The translations under genes and the position numbers were made by a program. A model generated the notes under the pieces. The model was not told the DNA's origin, ran no database searches, and worked only from the letters and a program-made list of their open reading frames with translations. Positions 8,948 through 17,747 of a stretch of DNA of 64,000 nt are shown here, piece by piece (position 1 is the stretch's first letter; every line of letters begins with the position of its first letter). The stretch is from PALSA-612 sp963791225. GTDB taxonomy: Bacteria; Actinomycetota; Thermoleophilia; Gaiellales; Gaiellaceae. The stretch lies in assembly GCA_963791225.1 (NCBI GenBank), contig CAWBRV010000003.1, positions 868,001 through 932,000 of the forward strand. Reading direction: 5' to 3'.

Positions 8948-10230
8948 GTTTCGCGCGCCGCCGTAACCGCCGCGGCGACCTCGTCGATCTCGCCGTCGGC
9001 CAGCGTGCGGCAGTCGAGCAGGAGCCGACCGTCGCGGACGACCCCGACGACCGGCGGCTCGCCGAGGCGGAGCGAGCCGGCGAGCGACTCCTCGACGGCG
9101 CAGGCGAAGCTCTCCAGCTCGACGAGCGGCAGCGCGCCGCCGCCGACCCGTGCGACCGTCTCCTCGACCGATCCACCGACGAGCGCGGCCAGCCGCTCGG
9201 CCCGCGAGCGCACCGTCGCCGGCGGCTCGTCGATCATGCGCAGAACGGGGATCTCCACGCGGGCGCGGGCCGGATCGAGGTAGAGGTCGAGCGTCCCTTC
9301 GAGGGCCGCCAGTGTCAGCTTGTCCGCGCGCAGCGCCCGCTGGAGCGGGTGCCGGCGGAGACGCTCGACGAGCCCGGCCCGCCCGACGACGATGCCCGCC
9401 TGCGGTCCGCCGAGCAGCTTGTCACCGGAGAAGCAGACGAGGTCGGCGCCGGCGGCGAGGCTCTCTCGCGCGGACGGCTCGTCGTGGAGCGGCACGAGGG
9501 CTCCCGAGCCGAGGTCGTCGAGCAGCGGCAGTCCGTGGGAGCGTGCGACGGCGGCCGCGTCCGCGAGCGACGGCCGGTCGGTGAACCCGACGACGCGGAA
9601 GTTCGACTGGTGGACGCGCAGGATCAGCGCCGTCTCCGGCCCGATCGCGCGCTCGTAGTCGGCGGCGCTCGTACGGTTCGTCGTGCCCACCTCGACGAGC
9701 CGCGCACCCGAGCGCGCGAGCACGTCGGGAATACGGAAGCCGTCGCCGATCTCGATCAGCTCGCCCCGGGACACGAGCACCTCGCGGCCCTCCGCGAGCG
9801 CGGCGAGCGCCAGCAGCATCGCGCCGGCGTTGTTGTTGACGACGAGTGCCGCCTCGGCCCCGGTCAGGCGCACGAGCACCGACGCGACGTGCGTCTGCCG
9901 CGAGCCGCGGGCGCCCTCCTCGAGCGCGTACTCCAGATTCGAGTAGCCGGCGCCCACCTCCTGCACCCGCTCGAGCGCGGCGGGAGCGAGCGGCGCGCGC
10001 CCGAGATTCGTGTGGACGATCACGCCGGTCGCGTTCACGACACGCCGGAGTCGCGGTGCCCGCAGGCCGGCGATCTCGGCCGCGACGGCCGCGCGGAGGT
10101 CGCCGGGCTCCTCGCCGGCGCGGATCTCGGCCCGAGCGCGATCGAGCACCGTGCGCGCCGCGTCGACGGCCAGCGGGTCGTCGACCTCGCGCGCGAGCTC
10201 GTCGACGGAGGGGAGGTCCCGGAGTTGCAC
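8938..10230 (-). CDS. selA: L-seryl-tRNA(Sec) selenium transferase
   Basis: A 430-residue PLP enzyme that converts Ser-tRNA(Sec) to Sec-tRNA(Sec) using selenophosphate. The PLP lysine is Lys271 in [31 protein letters not shown] near the N-terminus and [14 protein letters not shown] are SelA hallmarks. The length is close to the usual 430-460. The GTG start overlaps the stop codon of the upstream LOG-family gene by one base (TAGTG), and the 3' end overlaps selB. selD was not found here and must lie elsewhere. Confidence 0.95.
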   Translation of the reverse strand: MQLRDLPSVDELAREVDDPLAVDAARTVLDRARAEIRAGEEPGDLRAAVAAEIAGLRAPRLRRVVNATGVIVHTNLGRAPLAPAALERVQEVGAGYSNLEYALEEGARGSRQTHVASVLVRLTGAEAALVVNNNAGAMLLALAALAEGREVLVSRGELIEIGDGFRIPDVLARSGARLVEVGTTNRTSAADYERAIGPETALILRVHQSNFRVVGFTDRPSLADAAAVARSHGLPLLDDLGSGALVPLHDEPSARESLAAGADLVCFSGDKLLGGPQAGIVVGRAGLVERLRRHPLQRALRADKLTLAALEGTLDLYLDPARARVEIPVLRMIDEPPATVRSRAERLAALVGGSVEETVARVGGGALPLVELESFACAVEESLAGSLRLGEPPVVGVVRDGRLLLDCRTLADGEIDEVAAAVTAARETCR

Positions 10231-10937
10231 TAGCTCGCCGCCGCCTCGGCGTCGTCGACGACCGCCGCGTAGTTCTCTTCGTAGCAGTCGAGCACGATCC
10301 GGACGGCCTCGGCGGGGTCGTCGGTGATCGAGAGCAGGAGTACGTCCTCGGCCGCGATCAGCCTCTCGGCGATCAGCTTCTCCTCGATCCAGTCGCGCAG
10401 CCCGTCCCAGTGCGCCGTGCCGACGAGCACCACGGGGAAGTGCCGGATCTTCCCGGTCTGGATCAGGACGAGCGACTCGAACAGCTCGTCGAGGGTGCCG
10501 AACCCGCCCTCGCAGAGGACGAAGCCCTCGGCCGCCTTGACCAGCATCGTCTTCCGTGCGTAGAAGTGGTGGAACGTGAGCGAGCGGTCGAGGTAGCGGT
10601 TGACGCTCTGCTCGTGCGGAAGCTCGATGTTGAAGCCGATCGAGAGCCCGCCCGCCTCCTGGCAGCCACGGTTCGCGGCCTCCATGATCCCGGGCCCGCC
10701 GCCCGTCACGACCGCGAAGCCGGCGTCCGCGAACCGCCGTCCGATGTCGCGCGCGCGCTCGTACGCCGGGTCGCCTTCGCCGATCCGCGCCGATCCGTAG
10801 ACGGTCACCGCCGGTCGGCCGATCGCGTCCACCGCCTCGAAGCCCTGACGGAACTCCTCCGCGATCATCGCCACATGCTGGTCGAGGTCGGTGTCGACCC
10901 GCTGGAGGATGGCCCGGTCGTCGTCGCGTGGTGTCAC
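10230..10937 (-). CDS. LOG-family Rossmann-fold protein (TIGR00730 type)
   Basis: A 235-residue protein of the LOG/lysine-decarboxylase-like family. It has VTVYGSARIGEGDPAYE, the phosphate-binding VTGGGPGIMEAANRG and CEGGFGTLDELFE (the PGGxGTxxE family motif, with E at its first position). Family members release free cytokinin-type bases from nucleoside monophosphates by phosphoribohydrolase action, or are uncharacterised nucleotide hydrolases. The physiological substrate in bacteria without plant contact is unclear. The GTG start overlaps the upstream protease stop by 4 bp (GTGA), and its stop overlaps the selA start, so it sits inside one tight operon. Confidence 0.88.
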   Translation of the reverse strand: MTPRDDDRAILQRVDTDLDQHVAMIAEEFRQGFEAVDAIGRPAVTVYGSARIGEGDPAYERARDIGRRFADAGFAVVTGGGPGIMEAANRGCQEAGGLSIGFNIELPHEQSVNRYLDRSLTFHHFYARKTMLVKAAEGFVLCEGGFGTLDELFESLVLIQTGKIRHFPVVLVGTAHWDGLRDWIEEKLIAERLIAAEDVLLLSITDDPAEAVRIVLDCYEENYAAVVDDAEAAAS

Positions 10938-11584
10938 AGGCGGTGCTGGGAGACGTGCGAGCCGATCATGCCCGCGACGAGCGCGAGCGCCAGTCCGCCG
11001 TAGAGCGCGGCGACGATGATCGCCTTCGTCGTGCCGCCGCCCCGGCGCAGGTACTCGAACGCGCGCAGCGTCTGGCCCCCGTCGAGGAAGCCGACCGGGA
11101 TCAGGTTGAAGAGGTTGAGCAGGAAGCCGAAGTAGCCGAGCGCCTGCAGGAGCTGCGAGTCGATCGCCTCGCCGATCGCCCAGAAGACGGCGGCGCCGGC
11201 GGCACCGAGATACGGCCCGGCCAGCGCGACCCGGGCGAGGAACCACGGCGTCAGGTTCTCGCGTTTGAAGGCGACGAAGGCGCCGAAGAAGGGGATGAAG
11301 ATCGGCCAGTTCGGGTGCAGCCCGAGTCTCCGCGCCTCGATGTAGTGGCCGAGCTCGTGGATCAGGATCAGCACCACGAGGCCGGTGGCGAACTGCCAGC
11401 CCCAGATCAGCGCATAGCCGCCGATCGCCACGAAGATGGTCGCGAACTTCGCAGCCGCGAATCCGTACTTGGCGCCGGCGCCGAGCACCACCACGACCGG
11501 GCCGAGCAGCCTTCGGAACGCCTGCCGCCAGTTCGTGCCCGGATGGATCGGGTCGTACTCGCGCGTGACCTCGGGCGGCTCCAC
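10934..11584 (-). CDS. M50-family intramembrane zinc metalloprotease
   Basis: A 216-residue polytopic membrane protein. The zinc motif is HELGH at residues 76-80 inside a hydrophobic helix (VVLILIHELGHYIEARRLGL). The second metal ligand is in NLFNLIPVGFLDGGQ (NPxxPxxxLDGG-like, with N and D present). About five hydrophobic segments can be seen. It has no PDZ domain, unlike RseP, so it belongs to the small site-2-protease type. Such proteases cut membrane-bound regulators; the target is unknown. The start was placed at the GTG beginning VEPPEVTREYDPIHPG, just downstream of the moaDE fusion. Longer readings run into that gene. Confidence 0.85.
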   Translation of the reverse strand: MEPPEVTREYDPIHPGTNWRQAFRRLLGPVVVVLGAGAKYGFAAAKFATIFVAIGGYALIWGWQFATGLVVLILIHELGHYIEARRLGLHPNWPIFIPFFGAFVAFKRENLTPWFLARVALAGPYLGAAGAAVFWAIGEAIDSQLLQALGYFGFLLNLFNLIPVGFLDGGQTLRAFEYLRRGGGTTKAIIVAALYGGLALALVAGMIGSHVSQHRL

Positions 11585-11621
11585 TGGGCTTACGGTAGCT
11601 CCGCCGCCGGAGACGGCGCGG

Positions 11622-12260
11622 TCACGACCCCTGCCCGATCCACTCCTCGCCGCCCTCGTAGACCTCCTTCTTCCACAGCGGGACGATCTGCTTGAGGCGG
11701 TCGATCGCGTCCTTGCAGGCGGCGAGCGCATCGGCGCGGTGCGGCGCGGAGACGGCGATGACGACGGAGATGCCGCCGATGTCGACCCGGCCGATGCGGT
11801 GCAGGATCGCGACCTCGCAGAGGTCGTAGCGCGCCTTCAGCTCCTCGGCCAACTCGGCCATCACCTCCTCGGCCATGCCGCCGTAGGCCTCGTACTCGAG
11901 GTAGTGGACCGTGCGTCCGCGAGAAGCGACCCGCGTCGTCCCGATGAAGGTCGCGACCGCGCCGGCCTGATCCGAGCGCACCTCCTCGATCGCGGCGGCC
12001 GGATCGAGCGGCTCGTCGCTGAGCCGGAACGCGCCTCCCGAAACGGGCGGGATCACCGCCACCTCGTCGCCGGCCGCGAGCGGAGTGCCAGGCTCCGCAT
12101 AGCGCCGGTTCAGGGCGTAGAGCAGCCCGGCCGGCTCGTCCCCGAGGCCGAGCGCGGGCCACACGTCGGCGAGGGACGAGCCGTCCGGCAGCTCGAGCTC
12201 CCGCTCGCCGGTGCCGGCCCGCTCGCGGAGGCCGGCGAACAGCTTGACGGTGACGTTCAC
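11622..12260 (-). CDS. MoaD-MoaE fusion molybdopterin synthase (MoaX-like)
   Basis: A 212-residue protein that combines both subunits of molybdopterin synthase, which puts the dithiolene sulfurs into precursor Z. Residues 1-76 are a MoaD ubiquitin-like domain starting [16 protein letters not shown] and ending VIPPVSGG. The diglycine at 75-76 must be freed to carry the thiocarboxylate. Residues 77-212 are MoaE, with [26 protein letters not shown] and PLWKKE (catalytic lysines). Mycobacterial MoaX is a known fusion that is cleaved after the diglycine. It is first in the minus-strand run to M50, LOG and sel genes. A TACGCT box lies 6 nt before the GTG. Confidence 0.92.
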   Translation of the reverse strand: MNVTVKLFAGLRERAGTGERELELPDGSSLADVWPALGLGDEPAGLLYALNRRYAEPGTPLAAGDEVAVIPPVSGGAFRLSDEPLDPAAAIEEVRSDQAGAVATFIGTTRVASRGRTVHYLEYEAYGGMAEEVMAELAEELKARYDLCEVAILHRIGRVDIGGISVVIAVSAPHRADALAACKDAIDRLKQIVPLWKKEVYEGGEEWIGQGS

Positions 12261-12282
12261 GAAGCAAGCGTACGATCTGGGC
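12261..12282. promoter_or_regulatory. Divergent overlapping leaderless promoters (moaDE fusion / mutase)
   Basis: In a 22-bp gap the plus strand has TACGAT (12271-12276) 6 nt before the mutase ATG, and the minus strand has TACGCT (12267-12272) 6 nt before the moaDE GTG. The two -10 boxes overlap by two bases, so polymerase can probably occupy only one at a time. Confidence 0.5.
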
Positions 12283-13875
12283 ATGGCCACGAGCGAGGAC
12301 AGACGCGCAACCGACTCGGGAATCGAGATCGAGCCGGTCTACTCGGCCGACGACGTCGCCGGGCTCGAGCTGGAGCAGCCGGGGGAGTACCCGTTCACGC
12401 GCGGGCCGTACGCGACCATGTATCGCGGCCGTCCGTGGACGATCCGCCAGTACGCGGGCTTCGGCTCGGCCGAGGAGACGAACGAGCGCTTCCGCTACCT
12501 CCTCGACCGCGGCCAGACCGGTCTGTCGGTCGCGTTCGACCTGCCCACCCAGCTCGGCTACGACTCGGACGACCCGCTCGCGGCCGGCGAGGTTGGGCGG
12601 ACCGGCGTCGCGATCGACTCGATCGAGGACATGCGCACCGTCCTCAAGGGCATCCCGCTCGACCGCGTCTCGACGTCGATGACGATCAACGCGCCCGCGT
12701 CGCTTCTCCTGCTCCTCTACGAGCTCGTGGCGGAGGAGCAGGGCGTCCCCGGCAGCGAGCTGCGCGGGACGGTGCAGAACGACATCCTCAAGGAGTACAT
12801 CGCCCGCGGGAACTACATCTTCCCGCCGCGACCCTCGATGCGGATCACGACCGACGTCTTCACCTACTGCGCCGAGCGGCTGCCACACTGGCACACGATC
12901 TCGATCTCCGGCTACCACATCCGCGAGGCAGGCTCGACCGCCGTACAGGAAGTCGCATTCACGCTCGCAAACGGGATCGCGTACTGCCGTGCGGCCGCCG
13001 ACGCGGGCCTGTCGCCGGACGTATTCGGCGAGCGGCTCTCCTTCTTCTTCAACGCGCACAACCACTTCTTCCAGGAGGTCGCGAAGTATCGGGCGGCGCG
13101 GCGGCTGTGGGCGCGGATCATGCGGGAGCGGTTGGGTGCCACCAATCCGCAGGCCTGCGCGCTCCGGTTCCACGCCCAGACGGGGGGCTCGACCCTGACG
13201 GCGCAACAGCCCGAGAACAACGTGGTTCGCGTGGCGATCCAGGCCCTTTCGGCAGCGTGCGGCGGCGCCCAGTCGTTGCACACGAACGGGTTCGACGAAG
13301 CGCTCGCGCTCCCGAGCGAGCGGGCGGCGCGGCTGGCGCTGCGGACGCAGCAGGTGCTCCAGCACGAGGCGGGCACGACCGACACGGCCGATCCCCTCGG
13401 CGGCTCGTACTTCATCGAGGCGCTGACAGCCGAGATCGAGGAGCGCGCGCTCGAACTGATCGACCGCATCGAGGAGCTCGGCGGCGCCGTGGTCGCGATC
13501 GAACAGGGCTTCGTTCAGCACGAGATCGAGGAGGCGTCCTTCCGCTACGCGCAGGAAGTCGAGGGGGGCGACCGCGTCATCGTCGGCGTCAACGCATTCA
13601 CGGAGGACGAGGGCGGCGAGGTCGAGCTGCAGCGCCTCGACCCGGAGATCGAGCGCCGTCAGCTCGCGCGCACGGCCCGCGTGCGCGCGGAACGCGACGC
13701 GGCAGCAGTCGAGCGGGCGCTGGCCGACGTGCGGGCGGCGGCGGAAGGAACCGCCAACCTGCTCGTCCCGATGCGCGAGGCGCTCCGCGCCCGCTGCACG
13801 ATCGGCGAGATCTGCGGCGTCCTCCGCGAGCTGTACGGCACGTACGACTCCCACCGTCCCGAGCCGAGCTTCTGA
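12283..13875 (+). CDS. Acyl-CoA mutase large subunit (methylmalonyl-CoA mutase family), catalytic part only
   Basis: A 530-residue TIM-barrel subunit of a B12-dependent acyl-CoA mutase, which interconverts succinyl-CoA and methylmalonyl-CoA or a related pair. It has [23 protein letters not shown] (CoA/substrate tunnel, with the Tyr typical of methylmalonyl-CoA mutase), [60 protein letters not shown] and [14 protein letters not shown]. It ends at [11 protein letters not shown], before the usual cobalamin-binding domain. The B12 domain (DxHxxG) must therefore be a separate protein, not in this window. The biotin carboxylase 14 kb away would suit a propionate route (inference). Confidence 0.88.
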   Translation: MATSEDRRATDSGIEIEPVYSADDVAGLELEQPGEYPFTRGPYATMYRGRPWTIRQYAGFGSAEETNERFRYLLDRGQTGLSVAFDLPTQLGYDSDDPLAAGEVGRTGVAIDSIEDMRTVLKGIPLDRVSTSMTINAPASLLLLLYELVAEEQGVPGSELRGTVQNDILKEYIARGNYIFPPRPSMRITTDVFTYCAERLPHWHTISISGYHIREAGSTAVQEVAFTLANGIAYCRAAADAGLSPDVFGERLSFFFNAHNHFFQEVAKYRAARRLWARIMRERLGATNPQACALRFHAQTGGSTLTAQQPENNVVRVAIQALSAACGGAQSLHTNGFDEALALPSERAARLALRTQQVLQHEAGTTDTADPLGGSYFIEALTAEIEERALELIDRIEELGGAVVAIEQGFVQHEIEEASFRYAQEVEGGDRVIVGVNAFTEDEGGEVELQRLDPEIERRQLARTARVRAERDAAAVERALADVRAAAEGTANLLVPMREALRARCTIGEICGVLRELYGTYDSHRPEPSF

Positions 13876-13892
13876 GCCGCACTGTGCCCGAC

Positions 13893-13913
13893 GGCCGCTC
13901 TTTGCGGCCTTTG
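13893..13913 (+). terminator. Probable intrinsic terminator after the mutase gene
   Basis: GGCCGC / GCGGCC with a TCTTT loop is followed by TTTGG, 18 bp after the mutase stop. The stem is short, so confidence is moderate. Confidence 0.5.
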
Positions 13914-14010
13914 GCTGGGGCACCCCGGCCCACCACCCACGTTTGATCGTAACTCGAAGTTTCGCACGCGTCTGTGACCTGACCGTGCCGATTCCGTCAC
14001 GATTGCAGCG

Positions 14011-15015
14011 GTGCGGATCCTGCTCGTCTCCCAGATGTACCCCGGGCCGGACGACCCTGACCTCGGGACGTTCGTGGCGCAGGTCGAGCGCGCCCTCGCC
14101 GAACGCGGCCACGAAATCGCACTCGCCGTCCTCGACACCCGCGCGGGCGGGAGGGCTCGCTACTGGACGCTCGCGAGCCGGACGGCTCGCACCGCCCGAA
14201 CGTTCCGCCCGGACGTCGTCTACGCGCACTTCCTCGTCCCGGCCGGGCTGATCGCCGCGCTCGCCTCGCGCGCGCCGCTCGTCGTGACGGCGCACGGCCA
14301 GGACGTCCGCAACGTCGGTGCGATCCCGGGGGCGCGAGCTGCGACCCGTTACGTCGTCCGGCGCGCGGCGACGGTCATCGCGGTCTCGGACTACCTGCGC
14401 CGCGAGCTGGAGGCCCGTGTCCCCGGGGCACGCGGCAAGACCGAGGTGATCGACAGCGGCGTCGACCTGGAGCGCTTCTCGCTGCAGCCCGCGCGACCGG
14501 ACACGTCCGGCGGGCCTGCGTTCCTCTGCGTCGGGGGTCTGACCGAGCGGAAGAACGTCGTGCGTCTCGCGGACGCGTTCGAGCTCGTGGGCGAAGGGAC
14601 GCTCACGTTCGCCGGCGAAGGCCCGTTTCGCACCGAGCTCGCGGGCCGCGCGGGCGTCACGCTGCTCGGGAGCGTCCCCCAGGAGGAGATTCCGGCGCTC
14701 CTCGGGGCGAGCGACGTCCTCTGCCAGCCCAGTCTCGTCGAGCCGTTCGGACAGGCGCTGCTCGAGGCGATGGCCTGCGGGCGGCCGGTCGTCGCCACCT
14801 CCGTCGGCGGGCCGCCCGAGTTCGTGACGGCCGAGGCAGGCGTCCTCGTCGACCCGGCGGACGTCTCCGCGCTTGCCGGGGCCATGCGCGCGGCGGCACG
14901 CCTCCCGCGTCCGAACACGGCCGCCCGCGCGACGGCCGAGCAGCACGACGTGAGAATCCAGGCCGGGCGGATCGAAGGCGTGCTGGAGCGGGCGACCGAG
15001 GCCGCCCGCTCCTAG
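14011..15015 (+). CDS. Family 4 glycosyltransferase
   Basis: A 334-residue GT-B fold enzyme. The N-terminal domain begins MRILLVSQMYPGPDDPDLGTF and has VYAHFLVPAGLIAAL and VVTAHGQDVRNV. The C-terminal nucleotide-sugar domain has VIDSGVDLERFS, LCVGGLTERKN and the retaining E-x7-E pattern in EPFGQALLEAMACGRPVVAT. It transfers a sugar from a nucleotide donor, probably to a lipid or glycan at the membrane; the product is unknown. The GTG start is directly before the first beta strand. It is transcribed alone and faces the aquaporin gene with a 13-bp gap between stops. Confidence 0.9.
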   Translation: MRILLVSQMYPGPDDPDLGTFVAQVERALAERGHEIALAVLDTRAGGRARYWTLASRTARTARTFRPDVVYAHFLVPAGLIAALASRAPLVVTAHGQDVRNVGAIPGARAATRYVVRRAATVIAVSDYLRRELEARVPGARGKTEVIDSGVDLERFSLQPARPDTSGGPAFLCVGGLTERKNVVRLADAFELVGEGTLTFAGEGPFRTELAGRAGVTLLGSVPQEEIPALLGASDVLCQPSLVEPFGQALLEAMACGRPVVATSVGGPPEFVTAEAGVLVDPADVSALAGAMRAAARLPRPNTAARATAEQHDVRIQAGRIEGVLERATEAARS

Positions 15016-15028
15016 CGGAGAAGAACGC

Positions 15029-15799
15029 CTAGCTGCTGGCCGCCGCGGGCGGCTCGGTGCTGGTCGGGGGCTGCGCGGTTCCGCGCATCGCCTTCAGGTC
15101 GTCGCGGAAATCCACGTCGCCCTTGACCACGATCGTGTAGATGAGCCAGCCGATGATCGCGCCGACGGTCGGGCCTACGACGAAGACCCAGAATCCCGTC
15201 CACTGATCGCCGACCAACGCTGGTCCGAGCGACCGCGCCGGGTTCACGGAGCAGCCGTCGAACGGGATCAGCGCGAAGTGGATCATGATCAGCGTGAGCG
15301 GGATCGCGATGAGGGCGGTGACGCCGAACCGATCGGTCTTCGTCGCGTGCAGGATCACGAGCACGAAGATCGCCGTGAACGCGATCTCGAGGAAGAGCGC
15401 CTGTCCGTTCGAATCGGGCACGTTCGCAGTCGCCTTCACGAGATCGTGGTTGAACGGGACCAGGAGCAGGAGCGACGCCATGATCGCGCCGGCGAACTGG
15501 AAGATCCAGTACCCGAGCAGGTCCTCGAAGTTCAGCCGACGATCGAGGAAGAGCGCCAGCGAGACGACCGGGTTGTAGTGCCCGCCCGAGACCTCGGCGA
15601 ACATGTAGAGGCCGCCCAAGAGAGCCAGTCCGAAGCCGAACGGCACGATCAGCTCGATGGCGTTCAGTCCGGAGTAGCCGGTGGTGCTGTACGGGCCGCC
15701 GCCGTATGCCTTGAGCACCGCAATGATCGCGGTCGACCCGCCCGCGACCAGGACGAAGGTGCCGAACAGCTCGCCGAGATACCGTTGCCATTGCTTCAC
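15029..15799 (-). CDS. MIP-family channel (aquaporin / glycerol facilitator-like)
   Basis: A 256-residue membrane protein with six hydrophobic helices and two half-helix loops. The first loop carries GGHYNPVVS (NPV in place of NPA) and the second SVNPARSLGP (NPA). Loop spacing and length fit water or small-solute channels. The NPV in the first loop is seen in some aquaporins of unusual selectivity, so the solute is uncertain. The ribosome binding site GGAGGGAG stands before the GTG start, unlike the leaderless genes nearby. A soluble Pro/Ala/Ser tail ends the protein. Confidence 0.9.
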   Translation of the reverse strand: MKQWQRYLGELFGTFVLVAGGSTAIIAVLKAYGGGPYSTTGYSGLNAIELIVPFGFGLALLGGLYMFAEVSGGHYNPVVSLALFLDRRLNFEDLLGYWIFQFAGAIMASLLLLVPFNHDLVKATANVPDSNGQALFLEIAFTAIFVLVILHATKTDRFGVTALIAIPLTLIMIHFALIPFDGCSVNPARSLGPALVGDQWTGFWVFVVGPTVGAIIGWLIYTIVVKGDVDFRDDLKAMRGTAQPPTSTEPPAAASS

Positions 15800-15869
15800 T
15801 CGTGAACTCCCTCCATGACGCGGGACGGTTTGAAGGGAAGCGTGGCAGCGCGACCGGATGGAACGTGGA

Positions 15870-16073
15870 TCAGCCCTCGGGCGAGAGCCGGTCGAGGTCG
15901 GCGAGCCGAACCTCGACGAGCGGCCGGATCGCGTCCTCGAGCCCGGCCTCCCGGGCGACCGCGAGGGCCTGCTCGTAACTCTCGCGCACCTTGTCCGTGC
16001 CGACGCCCTGCTTCAGCCGGTTGTCGCCCGTGACGAGCAGATGCTGGATGCGCTCGCGGACGTCGTCGGTCAC
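15870..16073 (-). CDS. Small hypothetical protein, helical
   Basis: A 67-residue protein with a GTG start (MTDDVRERIQHLLVTGDNRLK). It is charged and predicted helical, with an ERIQHLL / YEQALAVAREAGLE / LVEVRLADLDRL heptad character that recalls a single TPR-like hairpin. I do not recognise a family. It lies 70 bp upstream of the aquaporin gene on the same strand and 23 bp from the divergent secG. Codon use is normal for the window, which supports a real gene. Confidence 0.6.
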   Translation of the reverse strand: MTDDVRERIQHLLVTGDNRLKQGVGTDKVRESYEQALAVAREAGLEDAIRPLVEVRLADLDRLSPEG

Positions 16074-16096
16074 GGCTCGGGTACTCTAGGCGCGCG

Positions 16097-16318
16097 ATGC
16101 TGCAAGCGCTCGCTGTCTGGCACGTGCTCGTCTCCTTCGCCCTGATCGGGCTGATCCTCATGCACTCCGGCCGCGACGCGGGCTTCGGCGGCATGGGGTT
16201 CACGCCCGCATCGCAGGGTGGTACGCACATCGTCGAGCGCAACCTGACGCGGCTGACGCTCCTGGTCGCGACGATCTTCTTCGTGGACACGATCGCGCTC
16301 TACCAGCTCCTCGCGTAA
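16097..16318 (+). CDS. secG: Preprotein translocase subunit SecG
   Basis: A 73-residue membrane protein with two transmembrane helices (WHVLVSFALIGLILM and LTLLVATIFFVDTIALYQLLA) joined by the loop SGRDAGFGGMGF, the conserved SecG signature. SecG assists the SecYE channel during Sec-dependent export. A TACTCT box lies 9 nt before the ATG, and there is no Shine-Dalgarno sequence. tRNA-Leu and lexA follow on the same strand. Confidence 0.92.
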   Translation: MLQALAVWHVLVSFALIGLILMHSGRDAGFGGMGFTPASQGGTHIVERNLTRLTLLVATIFFVDTIALYQLLA

Positions 16319-16357
16319 GCCTCCCGGGTAGCCCTCGCTAGAATCACTCCCGCACCG

Positions 16358-16442
<85 letters not shown>

Positions 16443-16512
16443 CTTCTCACAGGACGGCGGCGGGGCGAGAAGCCTCGCCCTTGACGCCGTCCGAACGCCT
16501 CGCTAGCCTGAT

Positions 16513-16526
16513 CGAACACACGTTCG
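16513..16526 (+). promoter_or_regulatory. SOS box (LexA operator) of lexA
   Basis: CGAACACACGTTCG matches the actinobacterial/Gram-positive SOS consensus CGAACRNRYGTTYG at every position. It ends 13 nt before the lexA GTG. It indicates negative autoregulation of lexA and release on DNA damage. Confidence 0.93.
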
Positions 16527-16539
16527 CGAAAGGAGCGAG

Positions 16540-17169
16540 GTGCTTACCCCGAGACAGCGGCAGATCTGGGACTTCGTCGTCGACTACGTCGACCAGCATG
16601 GTTACCCGCCGACGGTGCGGGAGATCGGCGAGGCTGTGGGCCTGGCGTCGCCCTCGACCGTGCACGCGCACCTCGCGAACCTCGAGCGGGCCGGGCTCCT
16701 TCGGCGCGACCCGACGAAGCCGCGCGCTCTCGAGCTGATCGGCCGCGAGCGGAGCGGAGCGTCCCGTCCGACGCCCGAGACGCACGTGCTGCCGGTCCTG
16801 GGTGAGATCGCCGCAGGTGGGCCGTTGCTCGCCGAGCAGTCGGTCGAGGGTTACCTCGGTGTGCCCGAGCCGCTGGCCCGGGGCGGCGGCGACGAGTTCA
16901 TCCTCCGGGTGCGCGGGGAGTCGATGGTCAACGCCGGCATCCTCGACGGCGACTACGTCGTCGTTCGCAGGCAGGAGGACGCCCAGAACGGCGACATCGT
17001 CGCTGCGCTCGCCGGCGAGGACGGCACCGTGGAGGAGGCGACCGTTAAGCGGTTCTTCCGTGAGGCGGGCGGAATCCGGTTGCAGCCCGAGAACGACGCC
17101 CTCGAGCCCATCCGAGCTCCACACGTCCAGATTCTCGGCAAGGTCATCGGCGTCTTCCGAAAGGTTTGA
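16540..17169 (+). CDS. lexA: SOS repressor LexA
   Basis: A 209-residue repressor of the DNA-damage response. The N-terminal winged helix (TPRQRQIWDFVVDYVDQHGYPPTVREIGEAVGLASPSTVHAHL is seen in parts) binds the SOS box. The cleavage site is Ala92-Gly93 in GEIAAGGP. Ser128 in RGESMVNAG and Lys170 in EATVKRF form the self-cleavage dyad activated by RecA filaments. The GTG start is fixed by AGGAG 5 nt upstream. The operator 13 nt upstream predicts autoregulation. A zinc-ribbon gene starts on the base after its stop codon, so the two are likely co-transcribed. Confidence 0.97.
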   Translation: MLTPRQRQIWDFVVDYVDQHGYPPTVREIGEAVGLASPSTVHAHLANLERAGLLRRDPTKPRALELIGRERSGASRPTPETHVLPVLGEIAAGGPLLAEQSVEGYLGVPEPLARGGGDEFILRVRGESMVNAGILDGDYVVVRRQEDAQNGDIVAALAGEDGTVEEATVKRFFREAGGIRLQPENDALEPIRAPHVQILGKVIGVFRKV

Positions 17170-17355
17170 GTGGGCGCGCTGCTCGAACTCAACCGGTCGC
17201 TCGACCAGGAGTTGCACGCCCTCGTGCGTGGCGCCAGCCTCGAGTGCCTCGTCTGCGGAGAGTTCGTCCTGCGGTTGCCGGACGGGTCGATCTTCTGTCC
17301 GGAGTGCGGCTGCTCGCTGCAAGTGGCCTCTGCCGCGGCGGGCTACAATGAGGGT

Positions 17356-17379
<24 letters not shown>
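17170..17379 (+). CDS. Small zinc-ribbon protein downstream of lexA
   Basis: A 69-residue protein whose GTG directly follows the lexA TGA. It has a helical N-terminus (LLELNRSLDQELHALVR) and a four-cysteine ribbon: CLVCGEF, then 14 residues, then CPECGCSL. It is probably DNA-, RNA- or protein-binding, but its function is unknown. The last third of the frame contains the rnpB -10 box, and the stop codon lies 24 nt inside the RNase P RNA. A shared role with lexA in the SOS response is only inferred from the likely co-transcription. Confidence 0.65.
17344..17349 (+). promoter_or_regulatory. -10 box of rnpB
   Basis: TACAAT lies 6 nt before the first base of the RNase P RNA and inside the coding frame of the preceding zinc-ribbon gene. 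I see no convincing -35. Confidence 0.55.
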
Positions 17380-17718
<339 letters not shown>

Positions 17719-17723
17719 TACCG

Positions 17724-17747
17724 CGAAGCCCCCGCAAGGGGGCTTCG
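17724..17747. terminator. Bidirectional terminator between rnpB and the VOC gene
   Basis: A 10-bp perfect stem, CGAAGCCCCC / GGGGGCTTCG, with a GCAA tetraloop directly after rnpB and abutting the stop codon of the convergent VOC gene. It can serve both transcripts. Confidence 0.85.

Noticed and set aside
7274..10230. A selenoprotein with in-frame UGA in this window
   Set aside because: No gene near selA/selB continues past a TGA with conserved sequence and a hairpin behind it. None of the frame breaks at 46-51 kb involves a TGA read as Sec.
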